DNA of 64,000 bases from Simmondsia chinensis (taxonomy: Eukaryota > Streptophyta > Magnoliopsida > Caryophyllales > Simmondsiaceae): positions 12,536,501 through 12,600,500 of the forward strand of contig JAGTTD010000008.1 in assembly GCA_018398585.1 (NCBI GenBank), given 5' to 3'. The notes under the pieces were generated by a model. That model was not told the DNA's origin. It ran no database searches and saw only the letters and a program-made list of their open reading frames with translations. The position numbers and the translations under genes are program-made. Positions 54,243-64,000 of the stretch are shown piece by piece (within the stretch, counting starts at the first letter, position 1; every line of letters starts with the position of its first letter).

Positions 54243-54469
54243 TAAATTCTCGCTTACACAAATTTAACTAAGAAACAATTGGAACTTCTCATCTATTCAT
54301 TAATTAAAATAGTATATCCAGAATAAATCTATATTTCTTGACACTATTCCTAACAATCTTCCACTTGTTATAAGTCCAATTTATGACATAGTCCATACTC
54401 ACCCCTTTTAAGTTTGAACCAAAGGTCTACTAAGCCCAATCCTTATTGAGGTCACTTATCATATGGTGA
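54243..54469 (-). repeat. Inverted repeat, arm 2 (227 bp)
   Basis: It begins TAAATTCTCGCTTACACAAA and ends CATATGGTGA. Read on the minus strand it reproduces arm 1 over 227 of 227 aligned positions with four mismatches and no gap. The 834-bp spacer is LTR sequence. Confidence 0.92.
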
Positions 54470-54827
54470 CAGGTGCGACGATGGTTGTTGTTGTGCAAGG
54501 GAGTGCCAATAATGGTGGTTGTATATAGAGCAGTGTCAAGGTGGTGGTGGAATTCAAAGCATTGCGATGCTGGGTGTCTACAAAGTGATGAATGAGGATT
54601 GGAATGCGAAATATTACGTGGTAGGTTGTGTACGAAAAGCAGAGCAAAAGGCAAGTATCAGGTGGTTGTCGCGCATGAAGGTGGTGGTGGTGGGTAAAAC
54701 ATCGCACGGTGGTGATGGGTGACGCGTTATCGCAGTGACGGTGAGCAAGGCATCGTGGATGACACCAGGTTAGGGATGACGCTCAGTTGTAGATGTTGCC
54801 CAGTGAGGTAGCGTTACGAGTTGACAC
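54470..54827. other. Unassigned GT-rich DNA
   Basis: The sequence is rich in GGTGG and GTGACG-type triplets, unlike its AT-rich neighbours. No LTR, TIR or coding domain was recognised. It borders the inverted repeat on the left and an LTR start on the right. Confidence 0.35.
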
Positions 54828-55121
54828 TGTTATAGTTCAAGAACAATCTTGAACTATAACCTAGGGATAAAAGGGTATGAATGAAGAAAGAAGTGAAAGG
54901 AGATGTGAAGTAGAGAGAAATTAGGGTTGAGAGAAGAAGAGAACAATTTCATTCTTTACTTTCTCAATACAAGAAAGATTGCACTTTATACAATCAAGAC
55001 TAACTGAAGCACGGAAGAAAAGAATCTAAAATTACAATGCATCTGGACACTTGCTCAACCGACTTAACTAACTAGCAGTTATTGGCGCCAAAATCTCCGA
55101 CTAAACCCCTACGACTAATAC
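54828..55121 (-). repeat. Partial gypsy LTR, interrupted at 55121
   Basis: It begins TGTTATAGTTCAAGA and contains a perfect 14-bp U5 hairpin. The purine-rich body (GAAGAAAGAAGTGAAAGGAG) resembles the neighbouring LTRs. No primer-binding site lies to its left, so it is a 3' or solo LTR. The element starting at 55122 is inserted into it. Confidence 0.65.
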
Positions 55122-55449
55122 TGTTTTGATTTAAGAACGATTTTGAATCATAACTATAATAGGATAGAGTTTAGATGACAAGAGAAGTTAACGGAGTTGA
55201 AAAATAAAGAGAAATTAGGGTTGAGAAGAGAAATAGAAGTATATTTATTTATCAATGAGGATTACAAAGCTAAAGACTCCTACTTATACTACTTCTAACT
55301 GTAAGAGTCAACTAAGCAATTTAAAAATATCTAACAACAAACTAAACTATCTAACTCCCACTTAACTACCTAACTGAGCCTTGTGTGACTATTTACAAGT
55401 CAAGAGTTCATGAAGCCTAAGTCCATTGGCCTCTCTCAAAAGAATTATA
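55122..55449 (-). repeat. 3' LTR of cargo element copy 2
   Basis: It starts TGTTTTGATTTAAG with a mutated U5 hairpin and ends AGAATTATA next to CTCCCCCC (polypurine tract on the minus strand). It matches 59449-59770 closely but lacks the last ~75 bp of that LTR. Confidence 0.7.
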
Positions 55450-58200
55450 CTCCCCCCTTTGAGAAGATTCTTGTCCTCATGAATCTAAGTTGGGCATTGT
55501 TATTTCAAGCTTTGCTAAACCCAAGAATGCAGCCATGAATCTAAGTTGAGCTTTTGCAAAATACTTATATAAGACTTGGGATAAGTGTCAAGAGGCCTGC
55601 CATTGTCATGCCAAACTTGGCAAGCTCTAATACAACCCTTAACCACTCGGATCACCTCATTGTAGCAACAAGTGCTGCCAATAGCAATTACCCAAAGCTC
55701 TCTGTTGCTGCTAGAACTATCAAACTAATTCTTGCCTTGTGTTGTAACAAATTCCAACTAATTCAAGGTATTTAGGGCTCTCTTGAATCAAACTTGCACA
55801 TTCCATGGTCCTCTTATCATTCCCAAGTGCTGATATTGTTGTTGAGATTGCACTCATTGAAGCAGTATATTCAAGCACCCTTATTGTTGAGACTTCGGAG
55901 TAACCGACCCTTTTCTTCCAAAATCTGGCAGTCCTATAATCAGACTTGATAGCAAATTGCTCAGCCAAACCAGCTCTCTGAACAACTCTTACCCAAATCT
56001 CTTGATTATTATGGCTAACAGAATAATAACTCACAGCTGCTTGCTTCAGATTTGGAGCCAATTTCATGTTGAAGTACTACTGTTGTTGCTGTTGTAGCTC
56101 ATGCTGCCTCATCACAAGTTGCATACTAATCTTCATCTTCCACCTAAAAGCTTTCCAACTTGCTGCACCAATGCCTGAATTGCTAACAATTCGAGTAACC
56201 GTGCAGGCTTCCAAAATAGATTTAGTCCCATCCTCTTTAGCTCTCATTTGTTGTTCTCTAATGAACTCTTGTTGTTCCTGGACTACAGCCAACTTCTGAC
56301 TCCTTACACTCTTGTTGTAACTAGTATAACCAACATCAAAATCTTGTATTTGCTATACACTAATGACCTTGAGAACAGGAGCTGAGACCCAAGAATTACA
56401 GCCCCTAACACGAGCTTCAATTGTTTAACTGTGCAAAATCCAAATGCTTTGCTGCTGTTAATCTTATAGAATCCATCTATTGTCCTGCTTAGGAAGGGAC
56501 TTTCAGTTGTCTCAAATTCCCAAAGCTTCCAGGGACCCAGCTAACACATTCCCTCATCCAATTAACTTTCTTAGACGCTTCTTCTAATGAGTGCAATGAA
56601 CTAATCAATGAGCTCACATCCGCTTCTCTAAAATCTGCTAGCCGCGCCTCACGTTTGAACATCGAAGTTATTGATGTCTTAGCTGCCATTTTCTAAACTC
56701 TTGCACATTCAACCATAACTTGACTTTGATCCTTGCCATCCTCACTATATACTTCCACTTCCTTGACTTGCTAAGACATAAAGGGAGTGCATAATAAACA
56801 CCTAGCAAATTGCTTCCCACTACTACATTCCAGCTTAGATTCTTTAGTAACTGAAACCTTGGCCTTAAAATTCAAAACTTTTCTCCACCAAGATAAGTTT
56901 TCAAGTTTCATGGTTGAACTTTGAAGAGATTCTATCATAGTTTTAACCATAAAGATAGTCAAATTGGCAGGCCACGGTTTGTAGCATACAAATTCAAGAT
57001 TATAGAAAAAGTCTCAGCTCTTGTTTGAATTCCCTTTTGGCTTTTGTGCACAGATGATTCTCTACAACTAATTTAATTCAGATGAGAAAAATCTGATCCC
57101 TTATCAACGAGCACAAGTGTGAATGAAAAACACTCTAGTCCATGAAACCGCTGGAAAATCAAAATAGCGGTGAACATCACAAAATCAAAGACTGATTTGT
57201 TCTTGATTTCTCTGCTAAGGTGCACACTTATTTCAGCTGGAACTGATCTCAATCTCTCACTAATATATTCAATTAAAGCATTTTGATGATTGCTAACAAG
57301 TTGATCAATTACCTCAACTTGTATGTAACCTTGAACTATACTTAATTGACAATAATCATCATCATCCTTTTGCATTTATGAAATAGATTTCAAAGATTTT
57401 GGGGGTCTCACATTGGATTTGAGGAAGATGTTCTTTACTTTTGGCTCGACCAACAAAAACATCTAACATTTGATCCAACCCCCTTGTTAATTCAGCACAA
57501 AGAACCTTCAAAATTTGCTTTGCCTTATTACATAGTCTAAAGATTTTCCCTTGAATACTCTTATAACCTCTCCCTTGGAACATCCTCATCTTACACTTGA
57601 CCTTATAGCTACTTATGGGCTGATTTATTCCATCCTTAAGGCTCCCAAAGTGAGAGTGCTCATGCCCCTTGTTAACCCAAGCATTTATGCTGCTGAATTC
57701 ACTTCTGTCAAATTCAACAGCTTACTCCCCTTTCCTTAGACTAGGAGGCCTGTTATTGGTATTCTTAGATGAATACACATAAACTCCCTTCAAGTGAAGT
57801 TGCACCTTACTCAGTTCTTACAAATTCACCCGCTCACACAAATTTGAGTATTGCTCCAATTGCTGCTCAAAGTTTTGTTGCAACAGCTGCCTACTTTGCC
57901 AAGGGATATGTGGTTCTCCTTTCCCGAATCAAAGGGTTTCCAACTTACCTGATTAGCCACTTTAACAATGCCTTGAGTGCTCCTTACTTAAGCTTCTCTA
58001 TCAAACTTTTGTACTAACAAGTAAGGTTGTTGCACTAACATAACCTTCACTGCTGGAGTTTCCCTCTGTTGCAATTTAATTTGCTAATTTTGTATAGGTG
58101 TCACACACTATTGAGTAATTGTCTTCTCCTTCACATTAAGTTGCTAATCTTGCACAATTTTTCCCTGAACCAATTAACTTGTATCTAAAACAATCTCATG
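55450..58200 (-). pseudogene. Cargo element interior, unrecognised degenerate frames
   Basis: The longest stop-free stretches on the minus strand are 57073-57375 (YCQLSIVQGYIQVEVIDQLV, LIEYISERLRSVPAEISVHL), 57362-57589, 56077-56292 (AVVQEQQEFIREQQMRAKED, ending QQQQQ) and 55720-56067 (LKQAAVSYYSVSHNNQEIWV, YRTARFWKKRVGYSEVSTIR). They follow one another in a few frames, suggesting one long decayed coding region. I recognise no gag, pol or host domain. Function unknown. Confidence 0.35.
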
Positions 58201-58239
58201 TTTCGCCAAGTTTGAGTGCATTGCAGTAAGAACATCTCG

Positions 58240-58590
58240 AGTTCTTGCTGAGATTGCATTGTTGCTACTAGAATTCCTTTTCTTCCTAGCCATCTTAAGT
58301 GTTCTTTTGACCCATGAACCAATCTCAAGTCTATCTATTGACAACATAACCATCTTATGCTTCTTAAAATTCGTGTTCTAGTTAATGTCAAGCTTTTCAA
58401 GAACCACATTATTTGATTTAAGGCGTAAAAAATCTGGAGGTCTTCCCATGTAAACAAGCTTTATCTATGCTCTTAATCTCTTGCTCGGGCAACATTTCTT
58501 GTAATTTAGATGAATGAAAAAGCTGATCTCCTGACCTTGCTATAATGTATACATTATTCTCAACTTCCTGATGCTCAAGATCTCTATTCG
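58240..58590 (-). pseudogene. Unrecognised cargo frame, copy 2
   Basis: The minus strand encodes VRIEILSIRKLR, HLNYKKCCPSKRLRA, GRPPDFLRLKSNNVVLEKLD, KKHKMVMLSIDRLEIGSW, VKRTLKMARKKRNSSSNNAI and SARTRDVLTAMHSNLAKHE, interrupted by three stops. It aligns along its length with the frame at 6990-7352. The shared blocks are rich in Lys and Arg, with an invariant SKRLRA and GRP.DFL.LK. The family is unknown to me. Confidence 0.5.
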
Positions 58591-58599
58591 CACATGAGG

Positions 58600-59434
58600 A
58601 ACAACTTCATGTGATTCAACTTCTTGCACTTTAGGTTGTAATGCTTCCATTTCAAATTGAAATGCATTTAATCTTGCTGTCACAATATAATCATTCAAAA
58701 GCTGGAAGAACTTCGGTGCAGCTTACTGGAATTCCTCTTCAGGTTGCCTAATCAGCTCACACTAACAGCCTCTAGTCCCGTACTAACTAGATTCTAACTC
58801 AATTGCACTTTATCGTCACCAAACATAGCATTCTTGGCACCATAACTCCGCATCATTCCCTCACGCACAGTTCCTAGCATTGGATCTTCCATAACTTATC
58901 CCACAGCAACAGAATTCTGGCCTAAATTCAGTCCAGCACCAGCTAAGTATGCGATTGAGTCTTGATTTGATTTTCCTTGCCTAAATCCTTGCTCATATGC
59001 TACGATCATCTAAGATCTCACTTCCTCGCTGCCTTGCACTTGTATTCCACCAAATATTCTGCTGAAATAGTAGCTGCCTTTGCATGTAATGCGGTTGAGA
59101 TCGTCGCAAGGTGAGTTTACAATCTTGCGTGAGCTGTTACACTGGTTGTTGAACACGAGCTGCTTGCTCCCGCAACAACGCATCAGCTACAACAATACCA
59201 ACTCTAACAGCTTGACTTCTATTGTAAATCATTCTTGATTCAATACAAACTCAAGTTACTTAAAGTAAATTCAACTAAATTAAATGCAAATCATCAAGCT
59301 TCAACGAAGAAGCAGAAGAATTCTGATAGTAGCCGCAAGCTCTAATCAAGAATACAAAAACTGAATTCGTAATCAATTGCCGCACAATCAAGGAACTTGA
59401 TATCAAATTAAGCTAGATTTGGAATCAAACCAAG
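58600..59434 (-). other. Cargo element leader and 5' coding remnant
   Basis: The minus strand has a short conserved start-like stretch, IYNRSQAVRVGIVVADALL then REQAARVQQ (about 59160-59240), followed by frames broken by many stops. The 200 bases next to the primer-binding site match the leader of the 6.9-9.0 kb element. No RRM was found here, so the PTB-like piece is specific to the other copy. Confidence 0.4.
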
Positions 59435-59446
59435 GCTCTAATTCCA
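59435..59446 (-). other. Primer-binding site of cargo element copy 2
   Basis: The minus strand reads TGGAATTAGAGC, two changes from TGGTATCAGAGC, two bases inside the LTR. Confidence 0.6.
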
Positions 59447-59448
59447 AT

Positions 59449-59843
59449 TGTTATGATTCAAGAACGATCTTAAATCATAACTATGAAAGATATAGTTTAG
59501 ATGAGAAGCGAAGTGAAAGGAGATGAGAAATAGAGAGAAATTAGTGTTCGAAAGAGAAATTGAAGTATATTCATTCATCAATGAGGATTACAAAGCAAAA
59601 TACTCCTACTTACACTACTTCTAGCCATAATAGGTAGCTAAGCAATTCAAGAATATCTAACAACCAATGAAAATATCAAACTCCCACTTAACTACCTAAC
59701 CGAGCCCTTTTGCAATTATTTACAAGTTAAGAGTTATTGAAGCCTAAGTCCCCAAGCCTCTTTTAGAAGAAACATAACAAATACATCAGCAAAACATAGC
59801 ATTTATATGAATTTAACAACTCAATGAAACTAGAATCGTAACA
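59449..59843 (-). repeat. Shared middle LTR (gypsy group)
   Basis: It begins TGTTATGATTCAAGAACGAT with a 14-pair U5 hairpin and ends GAATCGTAACA. To its left is a cargo element interior with primer-binding site; to its right is a gag-pol interior with polypurine tract. It thus serves as 5' LTR of one and 3' LTR of the other. Confidence 0.75.
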
Positions 59844-59987
59844 ATGCCTCCCTCTTAAGAACATTCTTGTCTCAAGAATGGAAAGATCGAAATTAGCTTT
59901 GAAGGAAACTTCAAATTTTCCCCAAGTTGAGTTTTCTTTAGCTAATTTGCTCCACAACACCAAGATCTCTTCAATCTGCTTCCCTGC

Positions 59988-60578
59988 CTACTGAATCACT
60001 CGAGAATCCAGTATGGCAGCAGGTACCTGCAAAAGAGCTCCACTAGAACTAACCTCAGGGGGGTTAGGAGAGCAAGACTTCCCTCTTTCGGCATGTTTCT
60101 TCAGGAGGAGAACATGGAACACTGTATGGCCATATGAACCAAGTGGAAGCTCCAATTTATAAGAAACTTTTCCCAACTTCTTAAGTATTCTATAGGGACC
60201 AAAATACCGAGCACTGAGTTTAACATTCTTGCATACTGCCACTGTGGATTGTGTATAGGTCTGTAGCTTAAGGTACACAAAATCCCTTACTTCAAAGGCC
60301 TTGTCTGAATGCTTCCTGACAGCATTGTACTTCATCCGCGCCTGATCCAAGTAAAGATTATCTTTAAGAAGCTGAACTAATTGCCTTCCCTGTAGCAATA
60401 AAATAGAAACATCTGGCGCTGAAGTGTTAATCCTTCGTAAGACCAAGGAAGAAGGAGGATCATATCCATATAATGCCTTGAAGGGAATAGTGCTAATAGT
60501 AGAATGAGCATGCATATTGAACAAGAATTCTGCCAAAGAGAACCACCTACACCACTCTTTAGGACGGCTGAATGTCAT
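59988..60578 (-). pseudogene. Integrase C-terminal half
   Basis: It starts in the integrase core (WFSLAEFLFNMHAHSTISTI, FKALYGYDPP), then VYLKLQTYTQSTVAV, LSARYFGPYRILKKLGKV and YKLELPLGSYGHTVFHV, ending SGALLQVPAAILDSRVIQ and a stop. That last block is where a chromodomain begins (ILDSR resembles ILDRR), but the domain is cut off by the stop; in the following DNA, sequence like WCKLAKENSTW suggests its remainder. Confidence 0.8.
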
Positions 60579-60617
60579 ACTCCTTAAGTATTGCTCAATG
60601 CACTGATTAACCCTCTC

Positions 60618-61305
60618 TTATTTTCCATCAGTCTGGAGATGATAAGAGGAACTCAAGGCCATAGTAGTACACAATAGCAAGAACAATTCTCTCCAAAAAT
60701 TGCTTGTAAAGAGCCTCTCATGATCAGAATGTGGGATGTGGCAATCCAAGGAGCTTGTAAATGCTATCCAAGAAAACCCTTGCAAGTCTTTCAGCTGTAA
60801 CTGGACGGGACAAAGATACAAAGTAACTAAATTTGGTGAAACAATCCACAACCACCCCTATAACTTCTATCCCTTCAGATTTACGCAACCCCTCAAGAAA
60901 ATCCATGCTTATATGTTGCTGCACACAATCAGGAATTGGAAGAGGCAGGAGCATACCTTGATACTTCTTGCCATCTGATTTTGTCTACTGACGTGCTTCG
61001 CAAGATTGAACAAATTCCATCACCTCCTTTCTCATACCCGACCAACTAAAATAAATCTTGAGCCTCTGATAGGTTCCTTCTATATCAAAATGCCCACCCG
61101 AAGCAGAATCATGGGAAGGCTTAATGATTAACTTCCTCAAAGCAGTGGATGATCCAACATACAATTTCTCTTTTGTCTTGATGATCCCTCTTGTCATAGA
61201 AATACCAGCATCTGATGTAGTAGGAGAGGCTTTGCTAATGCTCAAAGCTATCACACATTCCTGGGCAAAGCTATCATCTTCATAAGATCTGTAAACCTCT
61301 TCCAT
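60618..61305 (-). pseudogene. Integrase zinc-binding and core domains
   Basis: Zinc-binding part: IIKPSHDSASGGHFD, YQRLKIYFSWSGMRKEVMEF and SCEARQ (second Cys changed to Arg). Core: LPIPDCVQQHISMDFLEGLR (first Asp), VVVDCFTKFSYFVSL, then IPHSDHERLFT (second Asp) and SSYHLQTDGK. Frame changes at about 60850 and 60960 separate the pieces. Confidence 0.8.
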
Positions 61306-61644
61306 CTAAGCTGGTAATACCACTGATACAGCCTCACAAAAACCAATTTCAGACTCTAACCTGCGAGAAAAAGCATCTGCAGCCAGATTCTCCTTTCGCT
61401 TCAAATACTGAATTGAGTAGTCTGGACCAAGCAACCTCATCAATCCTTTATGCTGAACTCTTATTGCCATCTTTTGCTTTAACAAGTACTTAAGGCTTTG
61501 ATGGTCTGTTTTTATGACAAAATGATGGCCCTCCAAACAATTTCTCAATTTCTTGATAACCAAAAGGATAGCAAGATACTCTTTCTTGTATATAGACAAC
61601 TCCAAATGCTTTGAACTTGAGCCTAACTCCTTTACTACAAGCAT
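61306..61644 (-). pseudogene. RNase H domain
   Basis: YKKEYLAILLVIKKLRNCLE, VIKTDHQSLKYLLKQ and YLKRKENLAADAFSRRLE correspond to the RNase H motifs; the usual EYLA...Y arrangement and the two Asp are visible. It overlaps the end of the RT frame in another register because of a frameshift near 61600-61640. Confidence 0.8.
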
Positions 61645-62455
61645 CAGTCTCTAGCACAAAATCCTTACTGAAATCAGGCAAGGCCAACACTGGTGTTGCA
61701 CACATTGATGCTTTCAATGATCCAAAGGCATCTTGAGCTGCCTCAAACCACTTAAAGGAATCCTTCTTTAAGAGATCAGTTAATGGCTTGGCAGTGACTC
61801 CATATCCATCAACAAACTTCCTGTAGTATCCAATCAAGCCCAGAAATCCCTGCAATTGCTTCAATGTAACATGTGTTAGCCAATCCCTCAAAGCTTGGAT
61901 CATAGAAGGATTCGTGGATAGTCCTTCATAGGAGACGATATGGCCTAGATACTCCACTTTGGACTGAGCAAAGGGGCACTTGGACAACTTAGCATAAAGC
62001 TTGTGACTGCACATAACACTGAACACCTCCCTCAGATGAGCCACATGGTCCCCTAATGTTGCACTATAAATCAGAATATCACCGAAGAAAACGAATAAAA
62101 ATTTCCTTAAGAAATCCTTGAACACATTGTTCATCACAGCCTGAAGTGTACCTGGAGCATTAGTTAAGCCAAATGGCATCACCATGAACTCATAATGCCC
62201 ACAGCGAGTTCTTAAGGCAGTCTTGTATATGTCCTGCTCTAAGACTCTGATCTGATAGCATCCTTATTACAGATCCAACTTAGAGAAGACTTGCGAGCCA
62301 TGAAGTTCATCAAGGAGATCACCAATGATTGGGGTGGGGACCTTTTCCTTGACTATGAGCAAGTTTAGCTGCTTGTAATGAATGCATATTCTAGCTGATC
62401 CATCCTTCTTCTTGACTAAAATAACTGGAGAGGCAAATGGGCTGTGGCTTTTCAT
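61490..62455 (-). pseudogene. Reverse transcriptase
   Basis: The N-terminal block (62267-62455) has SHSPFASPVILVKKKDGSAR and LLDELHGSQVFSKLDL, then a stop. The palm block (61490-62185) has VMPFGLTNAPGTLQAVMNNV and FVFFGDILIYSATLGDHVAH. The active-site position reads FFGD where the relative at 17.8 kb has FFDD, so one catalytic Asp is lost. LQGFLGLIGYYRKFVDGYG and ETDACSKGV follow. Confidence 0.83.
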
Positions 62456-62469
62456 GAAGAAATAAGTCT

Positions 62470-64000
62470 TAAGCAGCTCCTCAACTTACCTTTCAGTCTC
62501 TATCTTCTGTGAGTGAGGGTAATTATAAGGGCTCGAGTTCACTGGATCTGAATTAGACTTCAGTGGAATTGCATGATCAAGTGTCCTCATGGGAGGTCAA
62601 GATACTGGTAGCTCGAATAAGTCTTTGTGTTCCTCAATCAATGTGCTAATTTTCGGATGAAGTGGTGCTTGAACCTCAGAATGAGCTATTGAGAACAATT
62701 GTCCTATCCATTGAAAAGCTCTGTTCTTGACAAATCCTTGCAACCTCTTGCCTTTCCTTAATTGTTACTGGGACTACTCCATAATTTCTTGCAATCTGAT
62801 AGTAGCCCCTTGTATCTCAAATGAAACAGACAATTGAGTGAAATTAAAAATCAATGGGTAGAAAGTCCTTATCCAATCAACACCGAGAACCATGTTGCAG
62901 CCTCCCGACTGAAGAATCCTAAAGTCATACACAAACTTGTGATTTTGTATTTACCAACTAAGGCCTTGGCATTTGGTTTGAGTGAGTATTGAATTCCCAT
63001 CAGCCACTACTACAGCTAGAGGACTTATCCTAATCACTTCATGTCCCAACTTTCTAACAACCTTGGGATAAATGAAGCTGTGAGTATTGCCACTATCTAT
63101 CAAAACAATAATAGATTTGTGTCCTGCTTCTCCTTTGATTCCAATGGTATTGTGCTAGCCTATCCCTATTATTGCCTTCACCAAAATTTCCATTTCATCA
63201 TCCATCAGTTCCTCTTGTAATTCCTGTTCTTATTCAGTCATTTCAGCTTTCGTTTTCTCCTCTTCGGTATCTCCTTCTGGCTCTCCTCCACTGGCTGACA
63301 TTAGAAACTTGGGATTACAAGAAATATCATTGATTACATTTGAAACATAGTCCCTGGGCCTTCTTCTCTTCCACACTCGAAGGCTTGGATCTTGTAGGAG
63401 CACTCTGATGCTGATGAGGACCTTGATTACTTCTACTTCTCTAGCCATCAGAAGCTACCGACAAAGTGGACTCAAACAACTTGGCCTTGGCATATGCTTT
63501 AGACAGTGTTCTAGGACTCAAGGCTTTGACAAGATTCTTGATTTTTGGTTTCAAACCACTTATAAAACTTGAGACATAATAGGCTTAACTTGCTTTAGGA
63601 TTCATAGAAATCATCCTAGCTCTTAGATTCTAAAATCTTGCCATATACTCTTTTACAGAGATAGTTTGCACCACCTTATTAAAGTTGTCCACAATATCAC
63701 TAGGATCCTCATCAACGTATTTCTCACAAAGCTCCCCCATAAATTCAGACAAAGACAATGAAGGATTACTGCATATAAGGCTATAAACCATACCTCCTGA
63801 TATCCATGGAGGTGAACTGCAACTAATTCCACCTCATTAGCCTCATTAATGTGATAGAAATGGAAGTACCACTCACATCTTCTCAACCAAGACTAAGGTT
63901 GCTTGCCATCAGACTGCTCAATCTCAACTTTAGGCTGTTTGAATCCGTTGCCTTTGTTACTGCCTCAGCCATTTTCACTCGCTCTGAATGTCTACATCAA
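62470..64000 (-). pseudogene. Gag and protease, multiply interrupted
   Basis: The protease region (about 62800-63140) carries VLVDSGNTHSF-like sequence (IVLIDSGNTHSFI in the minus strand near 63080-63120) and GGCNMVLGVDW near 62880-62900. Gag (63230-64000) keeps a zinc-knuckle area near 63310, KAKLFESTLSVASDG, YVSSFISGLKPKIKNL-like blocks near 63540-63580, and VAVHLHGYQEVW (63790-63840). Stops and frameshifts are frequent. It corresponds to gag-protease at 18322-19920. Confidence 0.65.

Larger units (their letters stand above)
55122..59448 (-). mobile_element. Non-autonomous cargo LTR element, copy 2
   Basis: The 3' LTR (55122-55449), a polypurine tract, a ~4-kb interior without gag-pol, a primer-binding site (59435-59446) and an LTR at 59449 follow in order on the minus strand. 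The leader next to the primer-binding site is nearly the same as that at about 8380-8580, and the cargo frame at 58240-58590 matches 6990-7352. Together these define a second member of the cargo family. The right LTR is shared with, or fused to, the adjacent gag-pol element. Confidence 0.65.
59844..64000 (-). mobile_element. Chromovirus-like gypsy gag-pol element, 5' part beyond window
   Basis: From right to left the minus strand encodes gag, protease, RT, RNase H and integrase, closely related to the element at 15050-20706. The polypurine tract (AAGAGGGAGGCAT on the minus strand) and an AGA-loop variant of the pre-PPT stem touch the LTR at 59843. The gag start and 5' LTR lie right of 64000. 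Confidence 0.85.

Noticed and set aside
54519..54722. Plus-strand open frame in GT-rich DNA with overlapping minus-strand frames
   Set aside because: Open in several frames owing to biased composition (GGTGG, CACCA repeats); no domain found.
1..64000. Search for tRNA, rRNA, microRNA-type or intact host genes
   Set aside because: Nothing convincing seen by eye; all recognisable coding sequence belongs to transposable elements. A tRNAscan or repeat-library search would be decisive.

Overview
This window is a plant nuclear intergenic region built almost entirely of transposable elements (TEs) inserted into one another. The element types (Athila-type and chromodomain-bearing Ty3/gypsy, Ty1/copia, CACTA/En-Spm, BED-finger hAT), the tRNA-Met and tRNA-Asp primer-binding sites and the AT-rich base composition all point to a flowering plant, probably a eudicot; the species cannot be named. 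No intact host gene, tRNA or rRNA was recognised. Every TE reading frame is broken by stops or frameshifts.

Layout. 1-2317: 5' half of a minus-strand hAT transposon, ending in GC-rich terminal sequence, inside a copia-type LTR remnant (2326-2915). 3374-6877: a 3.5-kb CACTA-like element with GAT/GAT target duplication. 6881-~8985: minus-strand non-autonomous LTR element with no recognisable gag-pol; it carries a degenerate polypyrimidine-tract-binding (PTB) type RRM and an unrecognised reading frame. 8986-10547: non-coding, LTR-like and tandemly repetitive. 10548-21829: plus-strand copia element (5' LTR reduced to about 63 bp), with a complete minus-strand chromodomain gypsy element (15050-20706) nested in its 3' part. 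21830-22637 and 41294-41760: a ~155-185-bp tandem array split by an 18.7-kb CACTA element (22638-41293). That CACTA has its own ~165-200-bp tandem array, split in turn by an 11.8-kb Athila element (23783-35604). 41761-43674: unassigned. 43675-54242: a second copia element holding a gag-only gypsy derivative (46780-50310, perfect ATAAT target duplication). 53182-54469: a 227-bp inverted repeat around the copia 3' LTR. 54828-64000: a pile of related minus-strand gypsy LTRs in the order LTR, cargo, LTR, gag-pol. The cargo at 55.4-59.4 kb is related to that at 6.9-8.6 kb.

Working together. The autonomous-type chromodomain gypsy copies (15-20.7 kb and 59.8-64 kb) share LTR-end architecture, primer-binding site and pre-PPT sequence with the gag-only and cargo-carrying copies. 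The non-autonomous copies may therefore have been mobilised by proteins from such relatives. The most interesting signals are: (1) a hairpin at the U5 end of every LTR in this group, with different sequences but preserved pairing; (2) an unrecognised reading frame of about 130 codons shared by two cargo elements, one also carrying a PTB-like RRM; (3) a hairpin with constant AGGA loop just upstream of the polypurine tract in both gypsy lineages; (4) the 98%-identical inverted duplication of a copia junction.
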